Shown here piece after piece: positions 16,957 to 27,637 of a DNA stretch of 64,000 nt. Position 1 is the stretch's first letter; every line of letters starts with the position of its first letter. A model generated the notes under the pieces. That model saw only the letters and a list, made by a program, of their open reading frames with translations. It did no database searches and was not told the origin of the DNA. Location of the stretch: positions 21,936 to 85,935 of the forward strand of contig NZ_JAQTZU010000016.1 of the NCBI RefSeq assembly GCF_028687615.1, in the 5' to 3' direction. Both the position numbers and the translations under genes were made by a program. The DNA is from Methylovulum sp. Lineage in GTDB: Bacteria > Pseudomonadota > Gammaproteobacteria > Methylococcales > Methylomonadaceae.

Positions 16957-17661
16957 ATGACGAACTTACCCACTGATTTAAGCGTATTTTTAACCACCTC
17001 TGTCGAACCGTTGCTGGCACTCATTCAAAATGCACGGCAGTTTTTTTTAGCGTGGTTGACGGCTAACCATCTGAATACGCTCATCACTCCCGCCGCCGCC
17101 AGTTTTTCATTGATTGCCGCCGCTGAAATTGGCGATAAAAGCCAACTGGTTTGTATGACGCTGGCTTCGCGGCATAAAGCCTTGCCTGTCGTGCTCGGCG
17201 CGATTGCGGCGTTTATGCTGCTGAACACATTGGCCGTGGTGTTTGGTGCGGCAATTGCCAATTGGCTGCCTGAATATCTGGTGGCCGCCACCGTGGCATT
17301 TTTATTCGCCGTGTTTGGAGTGCAAGCGTTACGCGTGCCAGACGATGACGACGACGAAGCCATTCAAGAAAAAAGCGGCCACGGTGTTTTCTTCACCACG
17401 TTTTTTTTGATTACCGTAGCCGAATTCGGCGATAAAACCCAACTTGCCGTCGTGGCCTTAAGCAGCACCAGCTTGCCGCTGGCGGTTTGGCTAGGCGCAA
17501 CGCTGGCCTTGGCATTCACGTCGATAGTGGGGGTTTGGGCGGGCAATACATTATTGCAAAAAGTGCCGCTAGTGCTATTGCACCGGATCAGCGGCACTTT
17601 TTTTCTGGTTTTGTCTGGCTTTGCGGGCTACCGGGCTTATCTAAATTTTACAGGCTCTTAA
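16957..17661 (+). CDS. TMEM165/GDT1 (UPF0016) family cation transporter
   Basis: About 234 residues. The ATG at 16957 gives MTNLPTDL. The track's longer start reads through the promoter region. Two copies of the family signature are present, AAEIGDKSQL and VAEFGDKTQL, each in a three-helix half, with an acidic loop (DDDDDE) between. Members export Mn2+ or move Ca2+ across the inner membrane. It is convergent with accA, 9 bp away. Confidence 0.85.
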   Translation: MTNLPTDLSVFLTTSVEPLLALIQNARQFFLAWLTANHLNTLITPAAASFSLIAAAEIGDKSQLVCMTLASRHKALPVVLGAIAAFMLLNTLAVVFGAAIANWLPEYLVAATVAFLFAVFGVQALRVPDDDDDEAIQEKSGHGVFFTTFFLITVAEFGDKTQLAVVALSSTSLPLAVWLGATLALAFTSIVGVWAGNTLLQKVPLVLLHRISGTFFLVLSGFAGYRAYLNFTGS

Positions 17662-17670
17662 GTTCCGCTG

Positions 17671-18627
17671 TTATTCGGTGAACACCCCAAACCCCATAAT
17701 CCGCTGGTAACGGCTAGCCAGCAGATCATCTATAGGCTGTGTTTTCAATTCCGCCAGATGGCGCAACAAAGTTTCCTTGAGATTTTTGGCGGTGGTGACA
17801 AAATCCCGATGACCGCCGCCTAAAGGCTCGCGCACCACTTCATCCAAAAAACCCTGTTCACGGATACGGTCGGACGTGATGCCCATCGCTTCCGCCGCCA
17901 ATTGCGATTTTTCCGCGCTTTTCCATAAGATTGACGCGCAACCTTCAGGCGAAATCACCGAATAGGTGCTGTATTCCAGCATAATCAAACGGTCGCCCAC
18001 GCCTATCGCCAATGCGCCGCCGGAGCCGCCTTCGCCTATCACGGTACAAATCACTGGTGTTTTCAATTTCGACATTTCAAACAAGTTCCTGGCAATCGCC
18101 TCGCTTTGCCCGCGTTCTTCCGCGCCGATGCCGGGGTAGGCGCCAGGGGTGTCAATCAAGCAAATGATGGGCAATTGGAAGCGTTCCGCCATTTTCATCA
18201 CGCGCAAGGCTTTGCGGTAACCTTCAGGGCGTGGCATACCAAAATTGCGGTAGATTTTTTCTTTGGTGTCGCGGCCTTTTTGATGGCCGATGATGACTAT
18301 CGGCTGGTCATCAAGCCGCGCCAAACCGCAGACGATAGCGGGGTCATCGGAGTATGCACGATCACCGTGCAGTTCGTGGAAATCAGTCATCATCAGCCCG
18401 ATATAATCCAGCGTGTACGGACGGCCTGGGTGTCTGGACAATTGGGAAATCTGCCAATCGGACAGTTCGGCAAAAATGGTTTCGGTCAATGAGCGGCTTC
18501 GATCTTCCAATTGCTTGATGGCATCGGAAATATTGATGTTGTTATCGAACTCGACATGGCGGAGTTCGGTGATTTTCGCTTCCAATTCAGCGATAGGTTG
18601 TTCGAAATCGAGAAATTTTAAATCCAT
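17671..18627 (-). CDS. accA: Acetyl-CoA carboxylase carboxyltransferase subunit alpha
   Basis: 318 residues, the usual AccA length. It carries [13 protein letters not shown] at the N-terminus and the crotonase-like core with [23 protein letters not shown] and [15 protein letters not shown]. With AccD (encoded at 37356 in this window) it transfers the carboxyl group from biotin to acetyl-CoA, the first step of fatty acid synthesis. It stands alone here. Confidence 0.97.
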   Translation of the reverse strand: MDLKFLDFEQPIAELEAKITELRHVEFDNNINISDAIKQLEDRSRSLTETIFAELSDWQISQLSRHPGRPYTLDYIGLMMTDFHELHGDRAYSDDPAIVCGLARLDDQPIVIIGHQKGRDTKEKIYRNFGMPRPEGYRKALRVMKMAERFQLPIICLIDTPGAYPGIGAEERGQSEAIARNLFEMSKLKTPVICTVIGEGGSGGALAIGVGDRLIMLEYSTYSVISPEGCASILWKSAEKSQLAAEAMGITSDRIREQGFLDEVVREPLGGGHRDFVTTAKNLKETLLRHLAELKTQPIDDLLASRYQRIMGFGVFTE

Positions 18628-18881
18628 GAAGATGCGCTATGACGAATTAAAGGTAAACCATAGATTTTATAGAAAATTGGCGATTTATTCTAAACATAAA
18701 TTCTAATTCTTTGCCGGCCCTACAAACCACCCGCTAAGAAAGACTTTTCAGGTTTTTAAAACCTGACCCGTTAGAGCGCGAAGCGAAAGACCGACCTGTA
18801 AAAATCAAATCATCCGTGCATCGCCAACAAATTATAGTAAACTGCCAAGCTTTTAAAACCCGCGCCGATTTGTAACCCGCC

Positions 18882-19286
18882 ATGTACACCATCACCAAAG
18901 AAGTTTATTTTTGCTACGGGCATCGCCTGATGAACCATGCGGGCAAATGCCGCCATTTGCACGGGCATAGCGTCAAGGCATCGATTGCCATCCAGCAAGA
19001 ACAGCTTAACGACCAAGGCATGGTGTGTGATTTTGCCGACATCCGTGATTGCGTCGAAAAATACATCGACGAAAACCTGGATCATAATTTTTTGCTGCAT
19101 AAAAACGACCCGATCATCCCGATGCTGACCGCCCAAAACGAACGCTTTATGGTCTTGGACGAACACCCCACCGCCGAAGTGCTAAGCAAAATGCTCTATC
19201 AATACATCAAACAAGCCGGTTTTAATGTCGCCCAAGTGACGCTATGGGAAACCGCCAGCGCCTACGCTTGCTACCGCGAAGATTAA
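18882..19286 (+). CDS. 6-pyruvoyl-tetrahydropterin / 6-carboxytetrahydropterin synthase family protein
   Basis: 134 residues with the PTPS zinc-binding histidines: CYGHRLMNHAGKCRHLHGHS, a catalytic Cys/His arrangement, and a conserved Glu in WETASAYACY. The family makes 6-carboxytetrahydropterin for queuosine (QueD) or related pterins. In a methanotroph that makes tetrahydromethanopterin a pterin role is also possible, and sequence alone does not decide. It runs into the next gene with a 6-bp gap. Confidence 0.85.
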   Translation: MYTITKEVYFCYGHRLMNHAGKCRHLHGHSVKASIAIQQEQLNDQGMVCDFADIRDCVEKYIDENLDHNFLLHKNDPIIPMLTAQNERFMVLDEHPTAEVLSKMLYQYIKQAGFNVAQVTLWETASAYACYRED

Positions 19287-19292
19287 GCCGCC

Positions 19293-19775
19293 ATGAGCCT
19301 GCTAAACCCCATCAATACCTCGTTTTGCCTTGAGCAAATCTGCGAATCCAATTTTCAGAAATTGCTGCGGCTGATCCCTGATTTATCGGACGTTAAGGAA
19401 GCGGCGATAGGCTTGGCGGCTTTGCAAACGACGCTGTATCTGGAAGTGATAGAAGAAACGCCGTACACCAAAACCATCGAACTTAGCCATTGTTTCAACA
19501 ACAACGCCAACGAAATCATGGCCCCGGCGGTGATTATCCGTGTGTATCTGGATGCGCGGCTGGCGGAAGTGTTAAGCGACCACGCCAGGGCGCGCGTAGC
19601 CAAGGTCTACCCCGATCCCCGTAAAAGCCGCGACATCATGAATTACAAATGGCGGCTGAATTACTTTTTGCAAAAATGGCTGGATCATTGCCTAAGCAAA
19701 AACTACCGCTTCACCGCCCAGCCTTTAAGCACGTCCCGACAACATCACCACAACCAAATCAGCCATATTTCTTGA
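19293..19775 (+). CDS. DUF1249 family protein
   Basis: 160 residues resembling E. coli YqiB: LIPDLSDVKEAAIGLAALQTTLYLEVIEETPYTKTIELSH, then VYLDARLAEVLSDHARARVAKVYPDPRKSRDIMNYKWRLNYFLQKWLDHCL. The function is unknown. It has no signal peptide or membrane span. It is probably co-transcribed with the pterin synthase gene. Its last 51 bp overlap the 3' end of lpxB on the opposite strand. Confidence 0.75.
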   Translation: MSLLNPINTSFCLEQICESNFQKLLRLIPDLSDVKEAAIGLAALQTTLYLEVIEETPYTKTIELSHCFNNNANEIMAPAVIIRVYLDARLAEVLSDHARARVAKVYPDPRKSRDIMNYKWRLNYFLQKWLDHCLSKNYRFTAQPLSTSRQHHHNQISHIS

Positions 19776-20873
19776 CGCACCGCCCTGCCCTAGCTTCGTC
19801 TTCACATCCGCCAGCTCCACCCGCATTTGCGTGGCATAATCGACATCAGTCAAAATCTTGCTGATTTCCGTCGCCAGATTCTCGGCATTGGCTTCGTGTT
19901 GGATGAATTCTTTGATGATGGGCTTGCCGGCGACAATGTTCGGCAAGCCGATGAACGGGGTTTTGACCAGCCAACGGCCTAGCCAATAGGTGATGGCGGC
20001 GAGTTTGTAGCAAATCAGCATCGGCACGCCCAGCAAGGCGATTTCCAGGGTTGCCGTGCCGGAGGTGGTCATGACCGCATCACAACATTGGATGACATCA
20101 TAGGGTTGGTGTTTGATGACGGTCACGTTGACCGAAGATTGTGATAAGTGGCTGTTTAGCAAGGCATCTGAAATGGCGTCGGCTTGTGGCAGGATGAATT
20201 GCAGGCCAGGCACAAGTTTGTGCAATTGCTCGGCGGCTAGCAGCATGACAGGCAACAGGCGTTTGATTTCGTTGGCGCGGCTGCCTGGCAACAAGCCGAC
20301 AATGGGCTTATCGTCTGTTAATCCAAAGGCCAGCAAATCCTCGGTTTTGCTGCGTTGCGGTTTGACCTTATCAACCGACGGATGCCCGACATAACGCACG
20401 GGCACGTTTTCGGCTTCGTAATACGCGGTTTCAAACGGGAAAATCACCGCCATCATGTCGATGACCTTGCCGTATTGCTTCACCCTCCCAGCCCGCCACG
20501 CCCACACTTGCGGGCTGACATAAAACAGGACTTTGATGCCCTGTTGTTTGGCAAACTTCGCCAGTTTGAAGTTGAATTCTTTGTAATCGACGCACACCAG
20601 CAAATCGGGCCGCTCGCTGGCGACGAGGTTCTGCATCAAGGCCAAGGCGCGACGGATTTCGCCATAATGTTTAATGACTTCCACTACGCCGATGACGGCG
20701 ATATTTGCCGAGTCATAGCGTATGTCTATCCCCGCTTCCGCCATTTTCGAGCCGCCCATGCCAATGCCCTGAAGGCCGGGCAGTTGTTTTTTCAGCTCCA
20801 GAAACAGATTGGCTGCGTGTTGGTCGCCGGAAGATTCCCCGGCACTGAACATTACGGTTAAGGGTTTTGACAT
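19725..20873 (-). CDS. lpxB: Lipid-A-disaccharide synthase
   Basis: About 382 residues from the ATG at 20871-20873 (MSKPLTVMFSAGESSGDQHAA). The track's longer ORF has no support. It condenses UDP-diacylglucosamine with lipid X in lipid A synthesis at the inner membrane. Motifs: SAGESSGD, YVSPQVWAWRAGRVK, LLPGSRANEI and TTSGTATLEIALLG. Its 3' end overlaps the convergent DUF1249 gene by 51 bp. The other lpx genes are not nearby. Confidence 0.95.
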   Translation of the reverse strand: MSKPLTVMFSAGESSGDQHAANLFLELKKQLPGLQGIGMGGSKMAEAGIDIRYDSANIAVIGVVEVIKHYGEIRRALALMQNLVASERPDLLVCVDYKEFNFKLAKFAKQQGIKVLFYVSPQVWAWRAGRVKQYGKVIDMMAVIFPFETAYYEAENVPVRYVGHPSVDKVKPQRSKTEDLLAFGLTDDKPIVGLLPGSRANEIKRLLPVMLLAAEQLHKLVPGLQFILPQADAISDALLNSHLSQSSVNVTVIKHQPYDVIQCCDAVMTTSGTATLEIALLGVPMLICYKLAAITYWLGRWLVKTPFIGLPNIVAGKPIIKEFIQHEANAENLATEISKILTDVDYATQMRVELADVKTKLGQGGASRNMADLVVVMLSGRA

Positions 20874-20891
20874 GGATGGCTTTTGTACGCT

Positions 20892-20972
20892 TAATGGTGG
20901 GCAACGCTTTTTTGCCCACCTTGTCATGGCAAAGGGTGGGCAGAAAAGCGTTGCCCACCCTACATTTTTGGG
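20892..20972. repeat. GTGGGCAACGC palindromic repeat upstream of lpxB
   Basis: GGTGGGCAACGC TTTTTTG CCCACC is followed after about 20 bp by GGGTGGGCAGAAAAGCGTTGCCCACC, giving nested stems. This is a REP-like intergenic repeat immediately upstream of the lpxB start. Confidence 0.6.
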
Positions 20973-20989
20973 TTTACCCCAATTTTAAA

Positions 20990-21113
20990 GGCTATGTCAC
21001 CGTTAATTGTGGAAGCCTTAAATGATGCGGCTTTGAGCGACAGCCGCAATCTGTATTAGATAAGGCTTTGCGCCGAAAATAAAAACGTTTCAACAAGTAA
21101 CGGTGACATAGCC
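20990..21113. repeat. 124-bp element with GGCTATGTCACCGTTA inverted ends
   Basis: A perfect 16-bp inverted repeat, GGCTATGTCACCGTTA and TAACGGTGACATAGCC, closes the element. Read on the reverse strand it matches the sequence from 50919 (CCGTTAATTGTTGAAA, AAAGCCTTAT), so it is a dispersed family. It fills the space between lpxB and the aminotransferase gene. Confidence 0.75.
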
Positions 21114-21133
21114 ATTTTAAACCACTACCAATT

Positions 21134-22231
21134 TTAAACCACTAAGACGCTTTTAATCACATCAACAATTTCAGTGACTTCTTCGTCTTTTAAAAATGGG
21201 CAAATCGGCAGGGAGAAACAGTTGGCGGCGACGGACTCGGTCACAGGCAAGGACATGCCTTCGCACTCTTCCTTAAACGCCTGTTGCTGATGCAGCGGCA
21301 CGGGGTAATACACCGCACAGCCAATTTGTTTGGCTTGCAGGGCTTGCATGATTTCGTCGCGGCGTTCGGATAACACCGTGTATTGATGGTAAACATGCAC
21401 CCCCAAACCGTCTTCGAAGGGCGTGGTAAGCGGCAGCCCCGCCATCAGCTTGGAATAAAGGTGCGCGACGCGGCGGCGGCCTTCGTTATATTGCTCCAGG
21501 CGTTTGAGTTTCGCCCGCAAGATCACCGCCTGCATTTCATCCAAACGGCTGTTGTAGCCGATGATGTCGTGGTAATAACGGACATTGGAGCCGTGGTTAC
21601 GCAATTGTTTCAGCGTAGCCGCCGTGCTATCAGAATTAGTGACGACCAGACCACCATCGCCAAATGCGCCTAGATTTTTGCTAGGGAAAAAGCTAAAACC
21701 CGCCGCATCACCGATAGCCCCCGTTTGTTTGCCGTTGACGCTGGCGCCAAAGGATTGGCAGCAATCTTCAATCAGTTTTAGGTCGTGTTCCTGACAAATT
21801 TCCACGATTTGCGCCATATCGGCAGGTTGCCCGAACAGATGCACGGGCATCACGGCTTTGGTGCGTGAGGTGATGGCTTTTAAGATCGCATCCGGTGCTA
21901 TGTTGAAGGTGCGCGGGTCAATATCGACAAACACCGGCGTTGCGCCCACATATTTGATCGCTTCCGCCGTGGCGATAAAGGTAAACGCCGTGGTGATGAC
22001 TTCATCGCCCTTCCCTATGCCTTCCGCCAACAAGGCCAAATGCAGCGCGTCCGTACCCGATGCTACGCCAATCGCGTGTTTAACACCCAAATAAGCGGCA
22101 CATTCTTGCTCAAAAGCCTGTACGTTCGGCCCTAAGATGAACGAGCAGTTTTCTATCGTTTGCGCCAAGCCCTGTTCAACTTCGTCTTTAATTTCAGCGT
22201 ATTGGGCTTTGAGGTTTACCATTGGTATCAT
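21134..22231 (-). CDS. DegT/DnrJ/EryC1/StrS family sugar aminotransferase
   Basis: 365 residues. It is a PLP enzyme of the type that transaminates keto-sugars bound to nucleotides for surface polysaccharides. Motifs: GVASGTDALHLAL, LIEDCCQSFGA and FFPSKNLGAFGDGG, which includes the PLP lysine. HQYTVLS and YYPVPLHQQ near the end match the WecE/FdtB/WbpE-like group. AAGGAA lies seven bases before the ATG. No other sugar genes are adjacent, so the product cannot be named. Confidence 0.9.
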   Translation of the reverse strand: MIPMVNLKAQYAEIKDEVEQGLAQTIENCSFILGPNVQAFEQECAAYLGVKHAIGVASGTDALHLALLAEGIGKGDEVITTAFTFIATAEAIKYVGATPVFVDIDPRTFNIAPDAILKAITSRTKAVMPVHLFGQPADMAQIVEICQEHDLKLIEDCCQSFGASVNGKQTGAIGDAAGFSFFPSKNLGAFGDGGLVVTNSDSTAATLKQLRNHGSNVRYYHDIIGYNSRLDEMQAVILRAKLKRLEQYNEGRRRVAHLYSKLMAGLPLTTPFEDGLGVHVYHQYTVLSERRDEIMQALQAKQIGCAVYYPVPLHQQQAFKEECEGMSLPVTESVAANCFSLPICPFLKDEEVTEIVDVIKSVLVV

Positions 22232-22339
22232 GTTTTTTCCTTGTTTCCACGGTTTTGTGGTGTGTTATTAATTTGAAACTTGTAGGATGTACCCGCAGGG
22301 CATAAAGGCCGAGGTACGAAGCCAATCAAAACCAAATAG

Positions 22340-22744
22340 CTAATCATTGGAAATTAACTGAATTTGCGGTTGATAAAATTTAAAATTGGCATCCGCCGAA
22401 ACAATTGCCATATTTTCGCTTAATGCCGTTGCCAGCAAGAGTCGGTCGAATGGGTCGCGGTGTTCGGGTACGAGTGGAATTTTGCTATAGGATTCAATAT
22501 GGGTAGTCTGTAAGTCAAGCAAATTAAAGGCATCTTGCTTGATAAGGCTTGCCAACATCGCTATAGGCAAATCCAGTTCAGGAAGTTTGCCTAATTTTTG
22601 CTTGATGGCGATTTCAAACAGGCTTATCTGACTGATGACAATGGTATTATTCCGATTGCCTAATAATTTACGAATAGGGTGTTTCAATTTATGGCTATCA
22701 AGCTGATACCAAATAAGTATCTGGGTATCTATCAGATAATTCAT
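22340..22744 (-). CDS. PIN-domain toxin (VapC-like)
   Basis: 134 residues: MNYLIDTQILIWYQLD with the first Asp, SLFEIAIKQKLGKLP with the conserved Glu, and HRDPFDRLLLATALSENMAIVSADANF with the last acidic residues. This HRDPFDRLL subgroup is typical of VapC-type RNases. It overlaps its antitoxin gene by four bases. Confidence 0.85.
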   Translation of the reverse strand: MNYLIDTQILIWYQLDSHKLKHPIRKLLGNRNNTIVISQISLFEIAIKQKLGKLPELDLPIAMLASLIKQDAFNLLDLQTTHIESYSKIPLVPEHRDPFDRLLLATALSENMAIVSADANFKFYQPQIQLISND

Positions 22745-22974
22745 TCCATATACTCTTTTAAATCATCTAACGGCTCATTGAAATCGTCAGGAATAGCATA
22801 GTTTTTTCCTTGCAAAACCCCTAATCGCAGTAGGCTACCAGGTTGGCGGTCAGGCAGAGTAGTTTCCACTTCTTCGAGAAAAGTGACTATCACTTTCATT
22901 TTTTTGCTTGTTGGTGGTGTTTCTTCAAAAATGATTTGACCGTTGTCAAAAATGCCATTGATTGCGGTATACAT
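22741..22974 (-). CDS. DUF2281-type antitoxin
   Basis: 77 residues from the ATG at 22972-22974 (MYTAINGIFDNGQIIFEE), preceded by AGAGGCC. The N-terminal strands and the C-terminal GVLQGKNYAIPDDFNEPLDDLKEYME are typical of DUF2281 antitoxins. The final acidic helix is where such proteins bind the toxin. The ORF track start reads upstream without support. Confidence 0.8.
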   Translation of the reverse strand: MYTAINGIFDNGQIIFEETPPTSKKMKVIVTFLEEVETTLPDRQPGSLLRLGVLQGKNYAIPDDFNEPLDDLKEYME

Positions 22975-23178
22975 AAGGCCTCTGTTGTTTTTAAACACGT
23001 CGCCCACCACCGAACGTGGGAGCTATGACAATGAATTCCCATTCCGAATTAAGGGGGGTGTTAGCCATGAATCATGACAATAGCTTTTTTTGATGAAGCG
23101 TATTGTTTACCCAACGACCAAATTGGGCGGTAATATTTATTAATTAGTACTTTGGCATTATTGAATGAGTTAATTTTA

Positions 23179-23526
23179 CTATCTATTATCAAGCTTTTTC
23201 TTGGCTACATCAGCGGTGAAGCCGATTTTTTCAATGACTTGTCGGTATTCCACCTGCTCACGATTAGCCGTGTCAGCGATGATGCCGTTATCGGTGTTCG
23301 CTTCTTTTATCAGGCATTCGTAATACGTTTTGACGAATTGTTGCCAAGTGTTGATAGCCGCGACACTTTTATTGAAGGTATCAACAGTGCTGTCATCGAT
23401 GGTTGGAGGCGGGGGTTTTATGCCGCAACTGCGGGGGGTCCAACTCCCATTAACCAAGATGCCGGCATGGGCAAAGCCGGTAAATTGAAACAGCATGAGA
23501 CTAATGGCAAAAACATAAGGTTTCAT
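23179..23526 (-). CDS. Small exported protein of unknown function
   Basis: 115 residues from an ATG preceded by ACGGGAG. The start MKPYVFAISLMLFQFTGFAHA is a signal peptide. A proline-rich CGIKPPPPTIDDS and a helical, lysine-rich remainder with two Cys follow. No family was recognised. It is a single gene with spacers on both sides. Confidence 0.55.
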   Translation of the reverse strand: MKPYVFAISLMLFQFTGFAHAGILVNGSWTPRSCGIKPPPPTIDDSTVDTFNKSVAAINTWQQFVKTYYECLIKEANTDNGIIADTANREQVEYRQVIEKIGFTADVAKKKLDNR

Positions 23527-23852
23527 AAAAATCTCCCGTTGTAGAAAAAACCTTGCCATTCTACTGCAATCGTAAACTCATGCCAGGTTTGTTTAATGTC
23601 GTTTTTAAGTTCAGCAACCGGATATTTTTGTTTACTTTTGACAAGCGTGATGAGAAGAGGCAGTTTATCTTAGACAGTTGAAATAACAGTGTCATACAGC
23701 ATAACTAATAACGTTGTATAACACGGCATCTCAGGAAAGACGCATTACCACAATGCAAAAAACTACCGGCGCGACGGCAATCAATATTACCTTGAAACCC
23801 GGTGTGGAAACCTATGGGAATCTGGCAAGACCTTGTGACAATCAAATAACAC
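23527..23852. other. Spacer between the small exported protein and fbp
   Basis: 326 bp without a convincing gene. A 41-codon ORF on the plus strand (23753-23878, starting MQKTTGATAINITLKPG) overlaps the fbp stop region and looks protein-like, but it has no ribosome site I would trust. It may be a gene remnant. Nothing else was recognised. Confidence 0.4.
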
Positions 23853-24857
23853 TTAAGCGTCCTGATGGTAACGGATGATCCGTTCCACTTCATTTTTGGA
23901 ACCCAGAACCACTGGCACCCGCTGATGTATGCCAGTCGGTTTAATATCCAGTATCCGCTCACGTCCTGTAGAACATAAACCACCTGCTTGTTCAATGATG
24001 AACGCCATCGGGTTGGCTTCGTACATAATCCGTAATTTCGCCGGTTTGGCTGGATCACGGTTATCCAGGGGATAAAGAAACACCCCGCCCCGAGTCAGGA
24101 TGCGGTAAACATCGGCGACAAACGAGGCCACCCAGCGCATGTTAAAGTCTTTTTCCCTAAGCCCTTCTTTTCCTTGTAAGCATTCATCGATATAGCGTTG
24201 CACGGGCGGTTCCCAAAACCGTTGGTTGGACATGTTGATGGCAAATTCACTGGTTTCCTCCGGGACGCGCATATTCGGATGTGTCAGTATAAATTCGCCA
24301 ATATCCTGATCCAGGGTGAAGCCGTTGACCCCTTTGCCCGTAGTCAAAACCAGCATGGTTGACGGCCCATAAAGCACAAAGCCGGCACAGGCTTGTTCAG
24401 AACCCTTGGCCAGAAAATCATCCAGCGTCGGTTCTATGCCCTCACGGCAACGCAACACGGAAAAAATGGTGCCCACCGCCAAATTGACATCAATATTGGA
24501 TGAACCATCGAGCGGGTCAAACAGCACCAGATATTTGCCTTTGGGATAGTTCGCCGGAATGGTGATCACATCATCCAGTTCTTCCGACGCCATGCCTGCC
24601 AGGTGTCCGGTCCAATTCAGTTGATTGACCATAATTTCATGAGTGATGATGTCCAGCTTTTTCTGGATTTCCCCCTGCACATTTTCCGACCCGGCGCTGC
24701 CCAGTACGCCTATCAATTGGCCTCTGTTGACTTTATTGGCGATTTGTTTGCAGGCGGTGATGATATTATTCAAAAGCAACGTAAACGTACCGGAAGCTTC
24801 CGGCAGTCCGCGTTGCTGTTCGATAATAAATCGGGTCAATGTCACTTTGTTGGTCAT
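23853..24857 (-). CDS. fbp: Fructose-1,6-bisphosphatase class I
   Basis: 334 residues from the ATG at 24855-24857 ([17 protein letters not shown]), matching the usual 332-340. The start in the track adds 29 unsupported residues. It dephosphorylates fructose-1,6-bisphosphate in gluconeogenesis. In RuMP methanotrophs it also feeds hexose phosphate pools. The metal-binding [22 protein letters not shown] is intact, as is [13 protein letters not shown]. Confidence 0.95.
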   Translation of the reverse strand: MTNKVTLTRFIIEQQRGLPEASGTFTLLLNNIITACKQIANKVNRGQLIGVLGSAGSENVQGEIQKKLDIITHEIMVNQLNWTGHLAGMASEELDDVITIPANYPKGKYLVLFDPLDGSSNIDVNLAVGTIFSVLRCREGIEPTLDDFLAKGSEQACAGFVLYGPSTMLVLTTGKGVNGFTLDQDIGEFILTHPNMRVPEETSEFAINMSNQRFWEPPVQRYIDECLQGKEGLREKDFNMRWVASFVADVYRILTRGGVFLYPLDNRDPAKPAKLRIMYEANPMAFIIEQAGGLCSTGRERILDIKPTGIHQRVPVVLGSKNEVERIIRYHQDA

Positions 24858-25067
24858 AAAATGCTCTGCTCTGTTGATAGTAAAATTTTGTTTAGGCTCA
24901 TCTGCCTGGCGCACAAACAGCCGGATAGGATGCTTCTCTGCCAAGTTTTAAACAAGAAAAAGAACCAGCTTAGGTAACTTTGAATGTTAAAGAATATCAA
25001 AAACCGGGAATGTCAAAAACGGACGCTTAAAACGCTATGTTGAATTTTTGGAGCGATTTTGTAGTTA

Positions 25068-25340
25068 TCACTTTGTTTTAATGTAACTATTGTAAATCTT
25101 GAAAGAAAGGATGGTGGCAGCCAGTATGAAAGTGACGATATTCGCAAAAATGATGGCATTATCAGCAATATAAACGCCATAAACCAGCCAACAAAACACG
25201 CCGCTAGTAAACAGGCTATACATGCCCATTGATAAGGAATCGGTGTCCCGGGTTTTAATGGTCAAAATGGCTTGCGGTAAAAACGAACTGGTGGTTAACA
25301 CGGCGGCTACATAGCCGATGATCTCAGGCGTGATGTTCAT
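25068..25340 (-). CDS. SemiSWEET-type sugar transporter
   Basis: 90 residues with three transmembrane helices and the PQ-loop motif: IIGYVAAVLTTSSFLPQAILTIKTRDTDSLS, then MYSLFTSGVFCWLVYGV and NIVTFILAATILSFK. SemiSWEETs work as dimers and move sugars through the inner membrane along their gradient. The substrate is not known. The gene stands alone. Confidence 0.85.
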   Translation of the reverse strand: MNITPEIIGYVAAVLTTSSFLPQAILTIKTRDTDSLSMGMYSLFTSGVFCWLVYGVYIADNAIIFANIVTFILAATILSFKIYNSYIKTK

Positions 25341-25460
25341 AGATGGATGTTGGGGTTTGTTTTAACACAAAAATTGCGTTAAACGGGAAAATACCGCGTT
25401 GGTATTTAGTCTAGTGAGTCAATATCGACGTGTCAACACAGGCGTAACACAGAGAAATTG

Positions 25461-25943
25461 CTAGGCATCAGGATATATCGCTTTGATCCGGGTTCCCAAC
25501 AAATAATCAAACCAAGGCCAAGTCACACACCAATTTCCGCTACAGCTTGGTTCAATGCAAAGATGATGGTCATAATGCCAACGCAGATGTTGTTTGGCCC
25601 AACCAGGATCAAGATGGGCCTTGCGATGTTTGTAATAATAAAGTGCCAAAGACATATAAAGGGCGCTGATAAACGAGGGGAGCAGGAAAAATAACGGCAG
25701 ATGTAGCAACACAATACCTCCTAAAACCACCAGCTCCTTGCTTTGGGTGTTCCACGTCATCAGGCTGATGGTTTTATATCCTGGGTCAAGCATTCCCTGT
25801 CTGATGCAGACGGCATGATGTTCATGCAGGTGATATGCCCAAAAACCGTGGGCATTTTTTCCCAACCCATGCAGGATATATTTGTGCATCAGCCATTCAC
25901 CTGCATTGGCATACAACAATCCCAACAAGAAATAGCTGACCAT
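25461..25943 (-). CDS. Membrane fatty acid hydroxylase/sterol desaturase-like protein
   Basis: About 160 residues with several hydrophobic segments and the histidine clusters of the di-iron hydroxylase superfamily: HKYILH near residue 20, HEHHA near 40, HRKAH near 107 and HYDHHLC near 125. These would bind two irons and act on a membrane lipid. It is short for the family but appears complete. It starts 11 bp after hemF stops, so the two may be co-transcribed. Confidence 0.7.
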   Translation of the reverse strand: MVSYFLLGLLYANAGEWLMHKYILHGLGKNAHGFWAYHLHEHHAVCIRQGMLDPGYKTISLMTWNTQSKELVVLGGIVLLHLPLFFLLPSFISALYMSLALYYYKHRKAHLDPGWAKQHLRWHYDHHLCIEPSCSGNWCVTWPWFDYLLGTRIKAIYPDA

Positions 25944-25953
25944 TAACAACGGC

Positions 25954-27173
<1,220 letters not shown>

Positions 27174-27527
27174 ATGACCGTGCAAACCATACTCACAGAC
27201 TTAAATGGCACTTGCGAAAATATCCAAGCTTCCGCCCTTATATCAACCGATGGCTTAGTCATTGCCGAAGCCTTACCGCAAAATATGGACGAAGATACTT
27301 TGGGGGCTATCAGTGCCGCTTTGCATTCTGTAGGGACGCGCGGTATCGAAGAACTAGCGGATGGTGTCTTGGAATACATATTAGTCAAAAGTTCTGAGAA
27401 TTATATTTTAATGACCCATGTCGGCAAAGAGGTCATATTGACTGTCATATTAAAATCCCAAGCTGAGCTTGACTTTGTGATGTCGAATATCAGGTACGCC
27501 ATAGAAAAAATAATGGCCCATATTTGA
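27174..27527 (+). CDS. Roadblock/LC7 domain protein
   Basis: 117 residues that form one roadblock/LC7 domain: ILTDLNGTCENIQASALISTDGLVIAEALP at the start, LGAISAALHSVGTRGIEELADG in the middle helix and YILMTHVGKEVILTVILKSQAELDFVMSNIRYAIEKI at the end. AAGGAAAT precedes the ATG. Bacterial roadblock proteins usually act with a small GTPase such as MglA, or as stand-alone dimers. No GTPase gene is next to it here, so the partner is unknown. Confidence 0.85.
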   Translation: MTVQTILTDLNGTCENIQASALISTDGLVIAEALPQNMDEDTLGAISAALHSVGTRGIEELADGVLEYILVKSSENYILMTHVGKEVILTVILKSQAELDFVMSNIRYAIEKIMAHI

Positions 27528-27637
27528 TTTTATGTCAAAACAGCCAGGTAATTAGGGGGCATTAAATTTTACCCAGGCTGCTTTCTGATGCCCATTACGG
27601 ATAATAATATGTAATCTATTGTTTTTTAATGGAATAA

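Noticed and set aside
24858-24944. Extended N-terminus of Fbp in the ORF track
   Set aside because: The extra 29 residues are absent from the family, and the ATG at 24857 gives the normal length.
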